From Uranotaenia lowii (lineage: Eukaryota; Arthropoda; Insecta; Diptera; Culicidae): a stretch of 64,000 bases of DNA. Numbering within the stretch: the first letter of the stretch is position 1; each line of letters opens with the position of its first letter. The notes below the pieces were generated by a model. It had not been told where the DNA came from. It searched no databases and saw nothing but the letters and a program-made list of their open reading frames with translations. The stretch lies in assembly GCF_029784155.1 (NCBI RefSeq), contig NC_073693.1, positions 22,232,002 through 22,296,001 of the forward strand, written 5' to 3'. Positions 23,601 through 34,700 of the stretch are shown piece after piece. The translations under genes were made by a program, and so were the position numbers.

Positions 23601-24991
23601 TAGCTGAACGATTTCTGTTGAGTAGCCCGTCGTTTGTAGCACGACGTCGTTCGCGAAACCAACCAACTTTACTCACTCTGGAAGGCTCAATGTAAGCACC
23701 TCATCGTACGTAATATTCCACAGAATCGGACAAAGTATTGACCCTTGCGGTACTCCAGCTGTAACATCCATTTCCTGAAATCCTTCGCTCGTCATAAATT
23801 GTAGCTTACGGTTCTGGAAATAGCTTTCCAATAACTTGCACAGGTATTTCGGTATTCTCATTTTCATAAGAGAAGATGCAATCGCTGCCCAGCTGACACT
23901 ATTGACGTCGACTGTGCATCGCCCTTTTCGAAAGCCGAATTGATTGTTGGACAGTCCTCTGCCATCACCCTCGAATCAAGATCACCTTTTCCAGAACCAT
24001 TCCAACCGTATCCAGTAGGCATATTGACGTGTATGCCGATGGGTTCCCCAATGGCTATCCTGGTTGGGGCAGCAGAGTAGCAGGAGACATCTCCTTACGA
24101 GCGTAGCACTGTTGGAACTTCGATACGGGGTAGCAGCCTGTAGGTCCGCCCTAGAGGTAGAAGAGCAATAGATTCAAATTACAGAGCACATACGACTGAT
24201 AGCCATGCAAGTTTTCTGTGCATACCTGACTTTTGTCATCGCGGGCATGACTACAATCACGGAGGATAAGGAGTGTTACGGAGCAAGATCTGTTAGAGGA
24301 GTACGTAAAGCGTCAATGCTTAAGTGGCTGGGCAGCTGCATAGGGACGTATCAAACAACGTAACATGAAAGTTTAGGCTAATCCCGTAACATTCAGACTG
24401 GGTGAATCAGAAGTACGGAGAGATCAACTTCTACCTGACGCAGTTTTTTTGAGTACTTTATGCAATAGCTTCATCGGTTCAAGCTCACAGCACGAAATCG
24501 CCGGAACATACCATCTTTGTCAAAATTAGTGTAGAAACTTGATCTGAGGGATTCTTGTATAGGAAAATAAAAGTATACGAATCATTAATCACCTTAAAAA
24601 ATTAAAAACCAAAAGGTCAATCAAAATTTAAATTATAATCTAACAGTTGAGTCGCCGCGACTATAACGGCTCCCCCTTCTACTAACATAGATAAGTTAAG
24701 TGATACACTCGGAAAAATGAAACTTTATAAGTAAAATGCCTTAATAAACAAACCTTTGATTAAAAAAAAAGTCAATCAAAACAGTTCAACATTGCAAGGT
24801 TTCGAATCTTTAAAAATGCCCAATGTTTACTAGTGAAATGAAATCTAACCCTAAAACTTATCATTTTTCCATTTCAGCTCCGCGTTCTAGTCGCCAACAT
24901 CATCGGCTTCTGCTGGATCGTTTTCCTATCGGCCAAGCGCCGGAAGGCCGAAATCCTGCGCCGCAAGGCGGAAGAACAGCGAAACTCCTGA
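11612..24991 (+). CDS. Pxmp2: Mpv17/PMP22-family peroxisomal membrane protein 2-like (three exons)
   Basis: The exons are 11612-11700, 18760-19135 and 24878-24991. The junctions are CAG|GTAAGT...TTTCAG|C (phase 2) and ATG|GTGAGT...TTTCAG|C (phase 0), giving 579 nt and 192 residues, close to the usual 176-200 of the family. The start is the only ATG that places a family-type N-terminus (LYNLLGAYFEQLFNHPVRTK) before the donor. Family hallmarks are YGLFGLIFTGPLSHFFYQWL (residues 58-77), LFAPAITALSLYFITLFEG (98-116) and NNWKYLTLPILINFKFVPPM (136-155). LRVLVANIIGFCWIVFLS (156-173) is the last membrane helix. About four membrane segments are expected. PXMP2 proteins are channel-like proteins of the peroxisomal membrane; other family members are mitochondrial, so location is inferred from best resemblance. 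A basic, charged tail (AKRRKAEILRRKAEEQRNS) precedes the UGA. Both introns are filled with transposons, and the reading frame continues after the stop (see the next coding entry at 24992). Confidence 0.93.
13670..13770 (-). repeat. tRNA-derived SINE-like sequence in intron 1
   Basis: On the minus strand TGGCGTAGAGG matches a Pol III A box, and GATTGAATCCCGGCCACGGC lies about 45 nt later as a near B box and acceptor-stem 3' half. GCCCGTG can partly pair with CACGGC. The folding is imperfect, so this is more likely a tRNA-related SINE head than a working tRNA. No poly-A or tandem tail was confirmed. Confidence 0.5.
13951..15054 (-). mobile_element. Tc1/mariner-type element with degraded transposase, in intron 1
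   Basis: Inverted ends begin AGGAGTGTTCATTTTATA (left, about 13952) and finish with its complement (right, to about 15053), flanked by TA dinucleotides. The minus strand encodes transposase fragments: an HTH region (HNSVRRIAKKLKISVGAVQN) and the first catalytic aspartate block RCILMDDEHYRKLD. A C-terminal remnant lies near 14142-14330. Stops and frameshifts separate the pieces, so the copy is inactive. The MDDEHY context places it near the DD37E/Tc1 relatives of mosquitoes, and the element is about 1.1 kb, typical for a deleted Tc1. Confidence 0.82.
15091..15526. mobile_element. hAT-like MITE in intron 1
   Basis: Short inverted ends GGTTGCCAG/CTGGCAACC enclose about 435 bp that are rich in GCCCAGAT and GCCCGGTTTG words and have no coding capacity. 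The flanks TTACTCTA and TTATTCTA match at 7 of 8 positions, which fits the 8-bp target duplication of hAT elements. The word family (TTGCCAG, GCCCAGAT) resembles the ends of the MITE at 27853/36322, so both may belong to one superfamily. Confidence 0.6.
15600..16560. repeat. Degenerate tandem repeat in intron 1 (G-rich/C-rich units)
   Basis: A diverged unit recurs about four or five times. It has a C-run, an A-rich patch, a G-run, then CTCTCATACA..TTTTT..CATAACTCGAGAGCTGATCTAGCAAATG, then TTGGCATGGGAGGGT and a GAGAAATA patch. Unit length is roughly 150-200 bp with large gaps. Frames through it (such as 15641-15940) are not genes. Units of this type are common in culicine genomes as far as I recall, which also supports a mosquito source. 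Confidence 0.6.
16851..18127 (+). mobile_element. hAT transposon remnant with perfect 8-bp target duplication
   Basis: The element starts CAGCGGTCGGGGAAC and ends GTTCCCCGACCCCTG. Both flanks read CCTTATAT (16843-16850 and 18128-18135), an exact 8-bp duplication diagnostic of hAT insertion. Inside, 17218-17532 encodes a hAT/ZBED-type transposase piece (RKRFSDYFPDLDPRTVSWIA and FDNKPNLSSFWMSKAAKTF). The catalytic N-terminal part and the C-terminal dimerisation region are missing or broken, so it is a deleted, non-autonomous copy. After 17.6 kb the sequence is AT-rich filler. Confidence 0.85.
18136..18759 (+). other. 3' end of PXMP2-like intron 1
   Basis: This is AT-rich intronic sequence with no element recognised. 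It ends with the pyrimidine-rich acceptor TTCCTCTGTTCAATTTCAG directly before exon 2. Confidence 0.7.
19365..20592. mobile_element. 1.2-kb palindromic foldback element (Tc1-like ends) in intron 2
   Basis: Ends are CACTGCCGGCCAAAAGTTTG and its complement, flanked by TA on both sides (19363-19364 and 20593-20594). The whole element is a near-perfect inverted repeat: the left arm is mirrored almost base by base in the right arm, including the words TTGATCGTTCATATCTCAGC and GCCGATCATCTCGCGATAGG. A second end-like motif (AAAAGTTTGGGATCACC, near 19783) recurs mirrored near 20201-20217, so a smaller palindrome is nested in the centre. The left arm has an extra TA-rich patch of about 35 nt. There is no transposase. 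It is probably a non-autonomous Tc1-family element. Confidence 0.88.
20600..21765 (+). other. Intron 2 sequence, nothing recognised
   Basis: AT-rich intronic sequence with only short frames. No element ends or coding pieces are identified. Confidence 0.6.
21770..24430. pseudogene. Scrambled R1-clade LINE fragments in intron 2
   Basis: Three blocks of one LINE type lie here in mixed orientation. On the + strand near 22160-22310, APGTDGIPISVLKLAVQLIP is the N-terminal RT block (PG-DGIP). On the minus strand, 23673-23867 has VTAGVPQGSILCPILWNITY (the GVPQGS motif). The C-terminal zinc region GHGCFMKYHHKF...CLTCGDAEETPEHVVF lies at 23090-23296. The + strand again at 24150-24330 carries the post-RT segment (IAMQVFCAYLTFVIAGMTTI). 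All are broken by stops. The GVPQGS and GDAEETPEHV words are typical of R1-like LINEs. At least two insertions, or an inversion, must have occurred. Confidence 0.75.
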
Positions 24992-25129
24992 GTAGCGGAG
25001 AACGTCTCCTTCTGGCCTTTCGCGGTCCTGACGGGGAAACGTTACAACGATGACGACGATGTTGACAACTACGTGCCACCGGAGAAGCCCAGCTCGTACG
25101 AGAAGCTAGCGGGAGGCATTTCGACGTAG
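24992..25129 (+). other. Candidate stop-readthrough extension of the PXMP2-like protein
   Basis: Directly after the UGA (24989-24991), the same frame stays open for 45 codons to UAG (25127-25129). The predicted peptide contains NVSFWPFAVLTGKRY, then an acidic DDDDVDNY run and PPEKPSSYEKLAGGIST. Third codon positions are mostly G or C, as in the preceding exon, whereas non-coding sequence a few hundred bases further on is AT-rich. A small perfect hairpin (GGAGA-ACG-TCTCC, 24997-25009) begins 6 nt after the stop. Readthrough extensions are well known in insects. Alternatives are a recent nonsense mutation in a gene that was once 238 codons long, or a sequencing error at the UGA. The base after the stop is G rather than the most leaky C. 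Confidence 0.55.
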
Positions 25130-26435
25130 AGTGTGGGTGATGCGGAGGTGCGCGGTTGGCATGGGTGGGGGCGGATGTGGGCCAAACGAATCGGACGTTG
25201 TCGGAGTTGAACGAGAGTACTCGGCGGAGCACAGAAAGCGAAGCAATACACAGACAGATCGGGAGGAGATCGATTGACCGAGCGAGCGGCAATGCGAATC
25301 AGCAAAGCAGCAAAACATGATGAAAACAAACGCTAAAGAGAAGAACACAAAATGCGAATCAACACTTAGGAAAGAGAGATTACCGAAGGAGAGAATACAG
25401 CAACAAATCAACCAGTAACAACAAACAAAACAACAACAAATATTAGTAGCAACAATTAAAAATAAACTTTGTCAGTAAATTGCGGTAACAAATGGAAAAA
25501 GCAGCCTTTTAAATTTGCATAAAATAGGGAAAAATAAACAAAACAGATACAAAGCGCGTGAATAATCGAAAAAAAGAAAGCAAAACAAAAGATAAAAGCT
25601 AAGCATAATAAAACAAAAAAAATTAGGATACGTTTCAATATTATAAATATATTATGAATAGAGACTTGTTCAGCATTTAAGAATTCGCTTCCTGGGAAAA
25701 ATAATGCAATAATATAAAATAATAATCAAGTGAGGAGGATATTCCTTTTAAGATATTCAAATCATTCAACAAACAAAACCACACACATTGTAAAACCACA
25801 CCACGTGTTTAAATTCGCTATTACTATTATAGGTTTAGGGGAGGTGCAAAAGACTTTTTTTTGTTACATTTTCGTTTCTTGGTTGTAAGTTATTACAAAT
25901 GGGGTAAAAATACAGCATTTTATATCACACCTGACAGACAGAAAGAGAAAAAAAGGAAAAAGAGAACAAACCCAATTTTTGTTACTATTGTCAAAGATCC
26001 GAACTATCCCTGGGGAAATCTTTGTGTTTATCGCAAAACGGTGTGCCGAAAGTGCTGATGTTTTGTACAATCTGTTCCGGAGATATGAAAAAATCATTAT
26101 CGCGACTTCCAATGTTCAGGCTTAGGTACTCTCAAAACTACCAAGGTCACAGGAAAGGGAGTGAGCGAGAATTTAAGCACAATTTTCTCGTATGTTTGGA
26201 TAATATGCCGCTTCGAGGGGTCTTGCCCCTGAACTGCGGATGTGACCGGAGGGAGTGCGTTTTGCGTTTTGGGACCTCTTAGACCCGACTCGTTAAATGA
26301 GTAATTGCGCAAAGTGGAGACTCTTTACAAGTCAACACTTACTAGTGCTCAATTCGTCTATTTGTTAAAACCCTCATCTGAACGGTTCGATAACACCGGA
26401 AAGAAGGCTGACCAAAAAACAATACCTGCGGTAGC
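25130..26435 (+). other. Probable 3' UTR and downstream flank of the PXMP2-like gene
   Basis: No coding region follows the UAG. The sequence turns AT-rich after about 25300. AATAAA hexamers occur at 25461-25466 and in the following A-rich stretch (25530-25660), offering several polyadenylation signals. Frames here (for example the minus strand at 24900-25411) are shadows of the exon. Confidence 0.5.
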
Positions 26436-27852
26436 TGTAACATAGTCACATTTCGTAAAAGGAACATAAATAAATCGACGTAAAATTCTAGTTTACTTGT
26501 TTGTTTTTCATTTAGTACAGTAGTCATATAAACGCCTAAAGTTAGATAATATAAACATTTTGTTAAAAGGAAACACATAAAGCGCCCATCCATTCGAACT
26601 CGTCTCACTGAGAAGTTTACCGGATTTACTCCAGCTTCCGTATATGAATGTATAGTTATTTGTTTGTATTTGTTTGTAACTTCGTGAATCCAAGGGTGGA
26701 TCGGTCATCGGGGACGATTGGAATATCAAAGGAGGGAAAGAGAAAAACTCTTTTGGATCGGGGGCAAATTAAGAGTATTGTTGTCCGAAGAATCGATGAC
26801 GCCTTTCGGAGGTCATTGACTTCCGTTTCGTGTAACACAAGAAGACATGCGCGAACTGAGGAATCCGCGATCTGCGTTCTTTCACTTTGACTCCGACCGT
26901 GGTATCAGCAGCAGCGAGAGTCCTTTGACATTGTTCCGCGTTGTCTTAAATGTAAAAATGAGCGAAGTGCCCTTTAGTATTTAAGTTCTAAATGTTTTCT
27001 GTTCCTTCCGTTAATAGGCTATCACTAATTAGCTAGCTAGGTAGTGTGGGCGGTAAATTGTGTGCGAGGCAGCAAAATACAAAAAGGTATGATGTGAAAA
27101 AAACGTGTGTGTATAATGTGTGGTTAAATTTTAAAAAACGTGTTCGACGTTCTACCTATATAGCGATCACCGACCGCCGCACTTCTAGCGACGCACAAGC
27201 GGCAGCCAGGAATCCTGGCCCAGGATCTCGTCGACCGCCGGTCCCCAACGTTAATTCCGGCAGCCCGGTAGGGGTTCAAAGTTTTGGTTCCCGACTCGAA
27301 TCCGAGTGGGAAAAGGAGCTGGACACGACCGTCAATTCGTCCCTCCCGGAACGTGAGCCGTCAACCAAAGCGTTCCGAAAAGGTAGTACTCTACTTTATC
27401 GACCAACGAAAGGAGTGAGTACCCATAAAAACATGCGCATGTAATTATATAAACAAATGATCATTTGCTAATAATTCAAATCCACACACGAAACGTTTCC
27501 GGACCATGATCGAAAAATGCATGGTTCCGTGATTGATTAATCTGGCCTGAAATCATTAATTTGAAAACCGCACACAGTTTGAGGGAAAGCATAAGGGAGG
27601 AACAAATCGAAAAATAGTTATGTAACCTAGGTTAAATAAAAACTACAATGTCACTCTGTACATAGTTCTCACCATTCATGTCTCGTAAATACATACAGTC
27701 CTCCCCACCAATGAGTTTATGTTAAATTAGTCGCTAGTGCTTTCCCAACATTTGTCCTTAGGTCTAAAGGGTTTTTCGTTTGTTCTATCCGTTAATTGTT
27801 GATTGATTTTTTTAGTCTGGGACAGACTGCTCGGGAAAACAGTCTCCTCACC
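26436..27852 (+). repeat. Left 1.73-kb repeat (5' LTR), first part
   Basis: This part corresponds to 44575-45990 of the right copy with almost no differences. It contains TATATAGCG (27157-27165) followed by a GC-rich stretch with a 132-codon open frame (27046-27444) that is present identically in the right copy. I do not recognise this product, and it may be chance. The part ends with CTCCTCAC (27845-27852), the first copy of the MITE target duplication. Confidence 0.75.
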
Positions 27853-27890
27853 TGGGTTGCCAGGTGCCCAGATTTGTCTGTAAAACCAAG

Positions 27891-28673
27891 TGTCGCGTCT
27901 CTACTAAAGCACTTTAGCTCGGGGAACTCAATGACAGTCGACATTCTGAGAAGGCGCAATTATTGGCGTAGAATAATGAGATCATCATAGCATTGCTCAA
28001 GAAAAATTGATAGTAGCCATTGCAAATTATCAACACGTTGTGTTAAGTACAAGAAGTTTGTAAATCTTATTATATTTAGGCCTGAATCGGTAATTTAATA
28101 GCTTCACTGAATGAAATATTTAATTATTTATCATTAATTTGCATAGATTGTAGTCCGCCGGTGAAACACACAGTGTGTAAATGAAATAGTGCCAATACCA
28201 CAAGATCGCTAAGCGTTTAAAACCAGTTGGTATGATAGTGTTATTTGGTTAGTAGAAAAATACTTATTTGCTAAATTTCATTAGTAGATGAAAGCACAAA
28301 TTGATTACCACAAACATACTTACCCGTGAAATCTGAAATCATATTGCCGTGGGGGAGAATACTTACCGTAAATACTTACCTGGAACACACCACCTGTAAG
28401 AACAACCTAGAAAGAAGAAGTAATTATACTATCACTAAATCAACTTCATTACCTTCAGATACTGCTGCTTGCAAACTAATAAGCAGCTAGAAAGAGTTGA
28501 GAAGTTGAATGAGATAAGAAGAGCAGGAAAATCAATAAACGTAAGTTATTATTAAGATTATGTAAACACAATTAGTAACACACAAATGAATTGTAATTCT
28601 AGGATTTTTTTAATACATCTACTATTAATCAAACGGAATCGTCTGCTGCCTCACTCAACGTCACAAACTCACA
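27891..28673 (+). repeat. BEL 5' LTR
   Basis: 783 bp with TG...CA ends, apparently identical to the copy at 35122-35904. Only 31 nt separate its end from the Gag-Pol start codon, and no clear tRNA-complementary site is visible in that gap. Confidence 0.93.
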
Positions 28674-28704
28674 TTAAAAAAATCGTTTAACAGTTCTAAA
28701 AACG

Positions 28705-31700
28705 ATGAAGAAATCATCCTCCGCCCAGAATGAGAAGGCAACAATGGGAGCTGTTCCAAAACGAGGCCGAAGTCCTATGAAAACTCCAACGATGACCTGT
28801 ATTGGTACGGCGTGTCGTTTTCCGGGTTCGACAACAAGTATGCTGCAGTGTAACAGATGCGGTATATGGTTTCACTTCCAATGTGTGGGTGCTTCGGACG
28901 ATGCACTTTCCCGTGTGTGGATCTGCAACACTTGCTCCCTTGAACCCACAGATGTTCTACCAAAAAAAGGAACTAAGTCAAAGGGAAAAGAACTTCCGTC
29001 ATCTAACTCTGGTAAGAACGCAAACAAACACTGTCCAACTTGTGGTGGTTTAGACACTGATGCAATGGTGCAATGTGACGACTGCGACCGATGGCATCAT
29101 TTTAAGTGCGCGGGTGTCACAGAAGCTGTAGCTGACATCAGCTGGAGGTGCACCAGTTGTGAAAACAGTAAAATAACCCAAAAGCATGTTAGTTTTATAA
29201 GAGATATTCCTGTATTGTCAACTAAGCCTTCAATAGAAATTGATTCATTATCAAATACGGTTGTTTCCTCAGACAATTCGCGATTTTTGACCGTACCAAT
29301 AACAAACATTCCCCCAAACGTTCTTACGTACACATCTATGCCCGCGAGCACGTTCGATCTTATGAATACATACCCCCCTTCTCAGTTAGTGCCAACCATG
29401 TGCAGTGCTGAATTCAACAGTGCCAATCCGTCCTACGAGTATCACACATCCAATAAATCAACTGCCATCGCCACAACCACTAACGTGTTAGTAGGCTCAC
29501 GCACGACATCTGGAATCATTCCCCGAGTTTCGACAGCTACGGAAACAATCGCCTCCATGCAAGCTAACGATCATCGTAACAATCAGTTTATGGGTTCTAC
29601 GGATCAACAGAATCAGAAGGCGCCGAGCTCGACTAAGTCATCAGTGAGACAACGACGGGTGTTGCTGGACCTTCAGAAGCTGCACCAAGAAGAACGGCTC
29701 ATCGAGGAGGAATATAAGAAGAAGAAGGAAATATTGAATCGTCGCTTTGATCTCATGCAGGAAATAGCTAGCAACTCGTCATCTACAACATCGATAGCCG
29801 AAACTGAACCGAAGAAGAAAGTGGAGGATTGGTTGGACCGTTCAATCCCCGAATTCACCCGCGAAGCTAGAATGGAATATCGCCCACTACAGCAACAGAA
29901 CCCGTGTATTCAGCAGCAGTGCAGCGAAGATGCGCAAGCAAATGAGAATACTCACAGGCACAGTGCCCCGTTGAATCAAATGATTGCTCGAATGCAGCCA
30001 AAGCCGTACGTGGTAAATACATATGCTCGTCCAAACATGGGAAAGGAAAGTTTCATTCCAGTGCAGCAATCTACCCCACAACGGACTACGGGTTTTCCAC
30101 ATGCAAATATCGATAATTTGAATAGTTTTTCAAATAGTCATGCATTAGCCCGCCAAGCTGCGTCCCGAGAGCTGCCAACCTTCACCGGTGTTCCCGAAGA
30201 ATGGCCACTTTTTATATCTACATTCTACACTACTACATCTATGTGCGGGTACACTCAAGAAGAAAATCTATTGCGACTCCAGAAAAGCTTGCGCGGAAAA
30301 GCATTTGATGCTGTAAAATGCATGTTAATGCATCCTTCCAATGTCGAGTGCATAATGTCAACCCTCAAAATGCTTTTCGGAAGTCCCGAAGTGATAATTC
30401 ACAATCTGATATCCAGAATACAGTCCACGCCACCACCCCGTGCCGATCGTCTCGAAACGGTGATTGAATTTGCGTTAGTAGTGAAAAATCTCTGCGCTAC
30501 CATTGTAGCTTGTCAGATGGACGAGTATATTTACAACGTCGAACTTGTGCGGGAATTAGTGGACAAACTACCGACACAGTTTAAAGTGGATTGGGCGAGG
30601 CACAGGAGATTAATCGCTGATACCAGACTGACTTCCTTTTGCGATTGGTTGTACGAATTGGCTGAAACAATTTCGCCAATTGCTATGCTCTCGTGCCAGG
30701 ACTCCAGCGCAAACAAAGTTGGAAGAAAAGTAACCGGTTTTTTAAATGCCCACTCGGAACCAGATGAAATTGATCAACCAGCCTATGCTTGGGGTAAACC
30801 TGATCGTGGACAGCCCAATACTCCTCCTAAATCCTGTAACGTTTGCAAAGGTGAATGTAATTCTCTGGAAAAGTGTAAAAGGTTTATTGAGATGAGTTAT
30901 AAAGCCCGCTGGGCTGCAGTTAATGAATTTTATTTCTGTAAAAAATGTCTTGGTAAGCACCCTAGAATGCCTTGCAAATCTCAGAGAATATGTGGCACAA
31001 ACGGTTGTCTTTATAAGCACCATCCACTTCTACATAATCCCGCAAAGGATACGCAGGGTTCAACTCAACAAAACCCAGAATCTTCTGTCGTTCATCGAGA
31101 TTGTAACATCCATCACTACACTTCAAACCAGGCACTTTTTCGTGTGGTACCAGTCGTGTTATATGGCCCAAACAGGAAGATAAACACATTCGCGTTTCTA
31201 GATGACGGATCTTCGCTAACTTTGATGGAATCATCGCTTGCTTCGGAGCTAGGAGTGTCTGGGAAAGTCGAACCACTCTGCTTACGATGGACTGGCAATA
31301 AAACTCGACAGGAGAATTCTGAAAATATTACCATTGAAATCTCAGGTGTGAACGAGATGCATAAACGCTATCGCCTACCAGAGGTGCTCACTGTTTCAAA
31401 TTTAGATCTCTTCCATCAGACTTTAGATATGGACGAAATGAGGAAACGATACAGTCACCTCAGAGGAATTCAGGTTGAATCTTATGAAGGAGTTCAACCT
31501 CGTATACTTATCGGCAGTAACAACGCAAACCTTGGTTACGTTCTGAAAGGCAGAGAAGGAAAAATGCATGAACCAGTGGCGACAAAGACACGACTTGGCT
31601 GGATCGTATATGGTGGTGCAGAATTAGGTCAACAACAGTTTTTGGGCTACCATGGAGCACATAGATGTTCATGTCAGGGTGAGCAATGTGAAGTTTTACA

Positions 31701-34700
31701 CCAGGCCATGCAAAAATATTTCTCGATCGATGGGTTAGGTATCACAAAACCAACAACTCTTGTGGAATCTAAGGAAGATACTCGAGCACGGAGACTTCTA
31801 GAAAGCATGAAGCGTAGAAAGGATGGACGATTTGAAACTCGACTTCTTTGGAAGTATGACCATTTCCAGCTCCCAGAAAGTAAATCGCTCGCTCTTCGCC
31901 GTTATGCGTGCCTCGAAACACGCATGAATAAAGATCCAGATCTTAAGGCATCTCTCTACGATAAGGTTAAAGACTACGTTCTAAAAGGCTATATTCGCAA
32001 GCTCACCGAAGCTGAAATTGAAGAAAAGAATCCAAGGGTATGGTATCTGCCAGTTTTTCCAGTGTTCAATCCCAATAAACCCAAGAAGATACGCATCGTG
32101 TGGGACGCCGCAGCTAAGAGTCACGGAACAGCACTGAATTCACTACTCTTAACAGGACCGGATCAGAATTCCTCTCTTACTGACGTTCTGTTTAGGTTCC
32201 GTGAAAATCGGATAGCGGTTTGTGGTGACATATGCGAAATGTACCATCAAGTACTTGTAGCGGAGGAAGACCAACACTGTCAACGGTTTTTGTGGAGAGA
32301 AAATCCACACGATTCTAAGATCAGCGAATATGTCATGCAAGTGATGACATTTGGGGCATGTTGTTCGCCCAGTTGTGCACAATTCGCCAAAAATATGAAC
32401 GCGAGGGAATATGCAGGACAATATCCTCGAGCAGCATCAGCAATTATAGAAAACCACTATGTAGACGATATGCTCATAGCCACAGAAACAGTGGAAGAAG
32501 CTATTTGCTTGGCAAAGGAAGTTCGGTACATACACGCTCAAGCTGGGTTCGAAATGAGGAATTGGGTATCTAATTCACCGGAAGTTTTGGAGACACTAAA
32601 TGGTACGAGCGGTAACGAAAAGAATCTCAACTATGATGCAGAGTTATCCACTGAAAAAGTTCTTGGTATGTGGTGGTGCACGATATCAGATAGCTTCACT
32701 TTTAAATTGTCCCCAAAACATGAAAAAGAGCTCCTATCTGGCGAATGCGTTCCGACGAAGCGACAGGTATTACGCACGTTGATGGCCGTATTTGATCCTC
32801 TCGGGCTTCTCTCAAATCTTATGATTTACCTAAAAATTCTTCTTCAAGAAGTATGGCGCACTTCAATCGATTGGGATGAGAAAATTCCTAGCAATATTTT
32901 CAAAAATTGGCTGCAGTGGTTGGCAGTACTCCCTAAAGTGCAATCAGTAAGTGTTCCTCGTTGCTATCGCTCGAATATAAACTTGGAGGCAGACACTATC
33001 GTACAGCTACACACATTCGTCGACGCTAGCGAACTAGGCTACGCTGCGGTAGTCTACCTACGCTTCGAATACCACGGAAAGATTGAGACCTCCATTGTTG
33101 CCGCTAAAGCTCGAGTCGCACCTTTGAAGTTTCTGTCCATTCCAAGGATGGAGTTAGAAGCTGCGGTCATTGGAGCCCGACTGACAGCCTCCATTTGCAA
33201 GGCATTATCGTTAAACATCAATCAGCGTTTCTTCTGGAGCGATTCTCGTGATGTACTCTGTTGGATCAGATCTGACCATCGACGATACTCGCAGTACGTA
33301 GGGCATCGCGTGAGTGAAATCTTGGAAACTACTCGAATTGTGGAATGGAGATGGATTCCGTCTGAAGAAAACGTCGCGGATGAAGGCACCAAGTGGCAAA
33401 AACCTCCCGAGCTAACCAACGACTGCCGTTGGTTTAATGGACCGGAATTCTTACACCAAAATGAAGCAATGTGGCCAGTAGAACGAAACTTTCAGCAACC
33501 AACAACGGAGGAACTCAGAAAAAGCGTATACTGTCACGAACATATCTCTTTACCAAAAATACTGTTTGATTCCTCACGCTTTGGGAGTTGGAACCACCTT
33601 CGGAGAACTTCAGCAATGTTTAACAGATTTATACAGAACATAAAAAATGGGATTAACGCGACAGCACCGTTATTCGGACCGCTATCAGGGTCTGAGATAC
33701 AGCAAGGCGAAATACGTATGTTTCGACAAGCACAGCAAGAACACTTTGCGATGGAGATAAAAATTCTCTCCTGCAAAGATCTTACCCAAAAAGGCCTTCC
33801 AACTACAAGTAATCTTTTCGAATTCTGGCCTTTTCTAGACAGCGAAGGTGTTCTAAGAGCAAAGACGCGCATTGGAGCTTGTGATGTTGCTAGTATGGAT
33901 ACCAAGAACCCGATAATCCTACCAAAGGATAGTCACATATCATGGCTTATAGTTCAGCACTATCACGTACGCTTCTATCACCGTAACCATCGTACAGTGC
34001 TAAACGAACTTAAACAACGCTTCAGGATCATCCCGAAACTAGCAAGCCTTTACAAGAAAGTACAATCAGCTTGCCAGGTATGCAAGAACATGCGAGCAGC
34101 GCCTCATCCTCCTCCGATGAGTGATCTTCCCGTGTCGAGAGTTTCAGCATTTACCAGACCATTTTCGTATGTAGGCGTCGATTATTTTGGACCACTGAAC
34201 GTCACCGTGAAGCGCAGCACCGAAAAACGTTGGGGGGTACTAATAACGTGTCTCACAGTTAGGGCTATTCATATTGAAATCGCACACTCATTATCGGCAC
34301 AATCGTGTATAATGGCACTGAGAAATTTCATGGGAAGAAGAGGCATTCCAATACAAATTGTAAGCGACCGTGGTACGAATATGATCGGCGCAAGCAAAGA
34401 ACTTTTATTGGCTTTAAAAGAATTGAATCAAGACATGATAATACAGGAAATCTCTAGTCCAGATACAACTTGGACATTCATTCCACCGGCATCTCCACAT
34501 ATGGGCGGTTCTTGGGAACGCATGATTCAAACTGTTAAACGAAATTTGAATCAAATAAGTCCACGACACCAACCAACTGATGAAGTATTGCGTAATCTAT
34601 TGAACGAAGTAGAAAACGTGGTAAATTCCAGGCCTTTGACTCATCTTGAAATGGAAGATCCCGAGTCACCAGTCCTGACACCAAACCATTTCCTACTAGG

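Noticed and set aside
24989..24991. UGA as a selenocysteine codon in the PXMP2-like gene
   Set aside because: The family has no known selenoproteins, and no SECIS-like stem was recognised downstream. Readthrough or nonsense is simpler.
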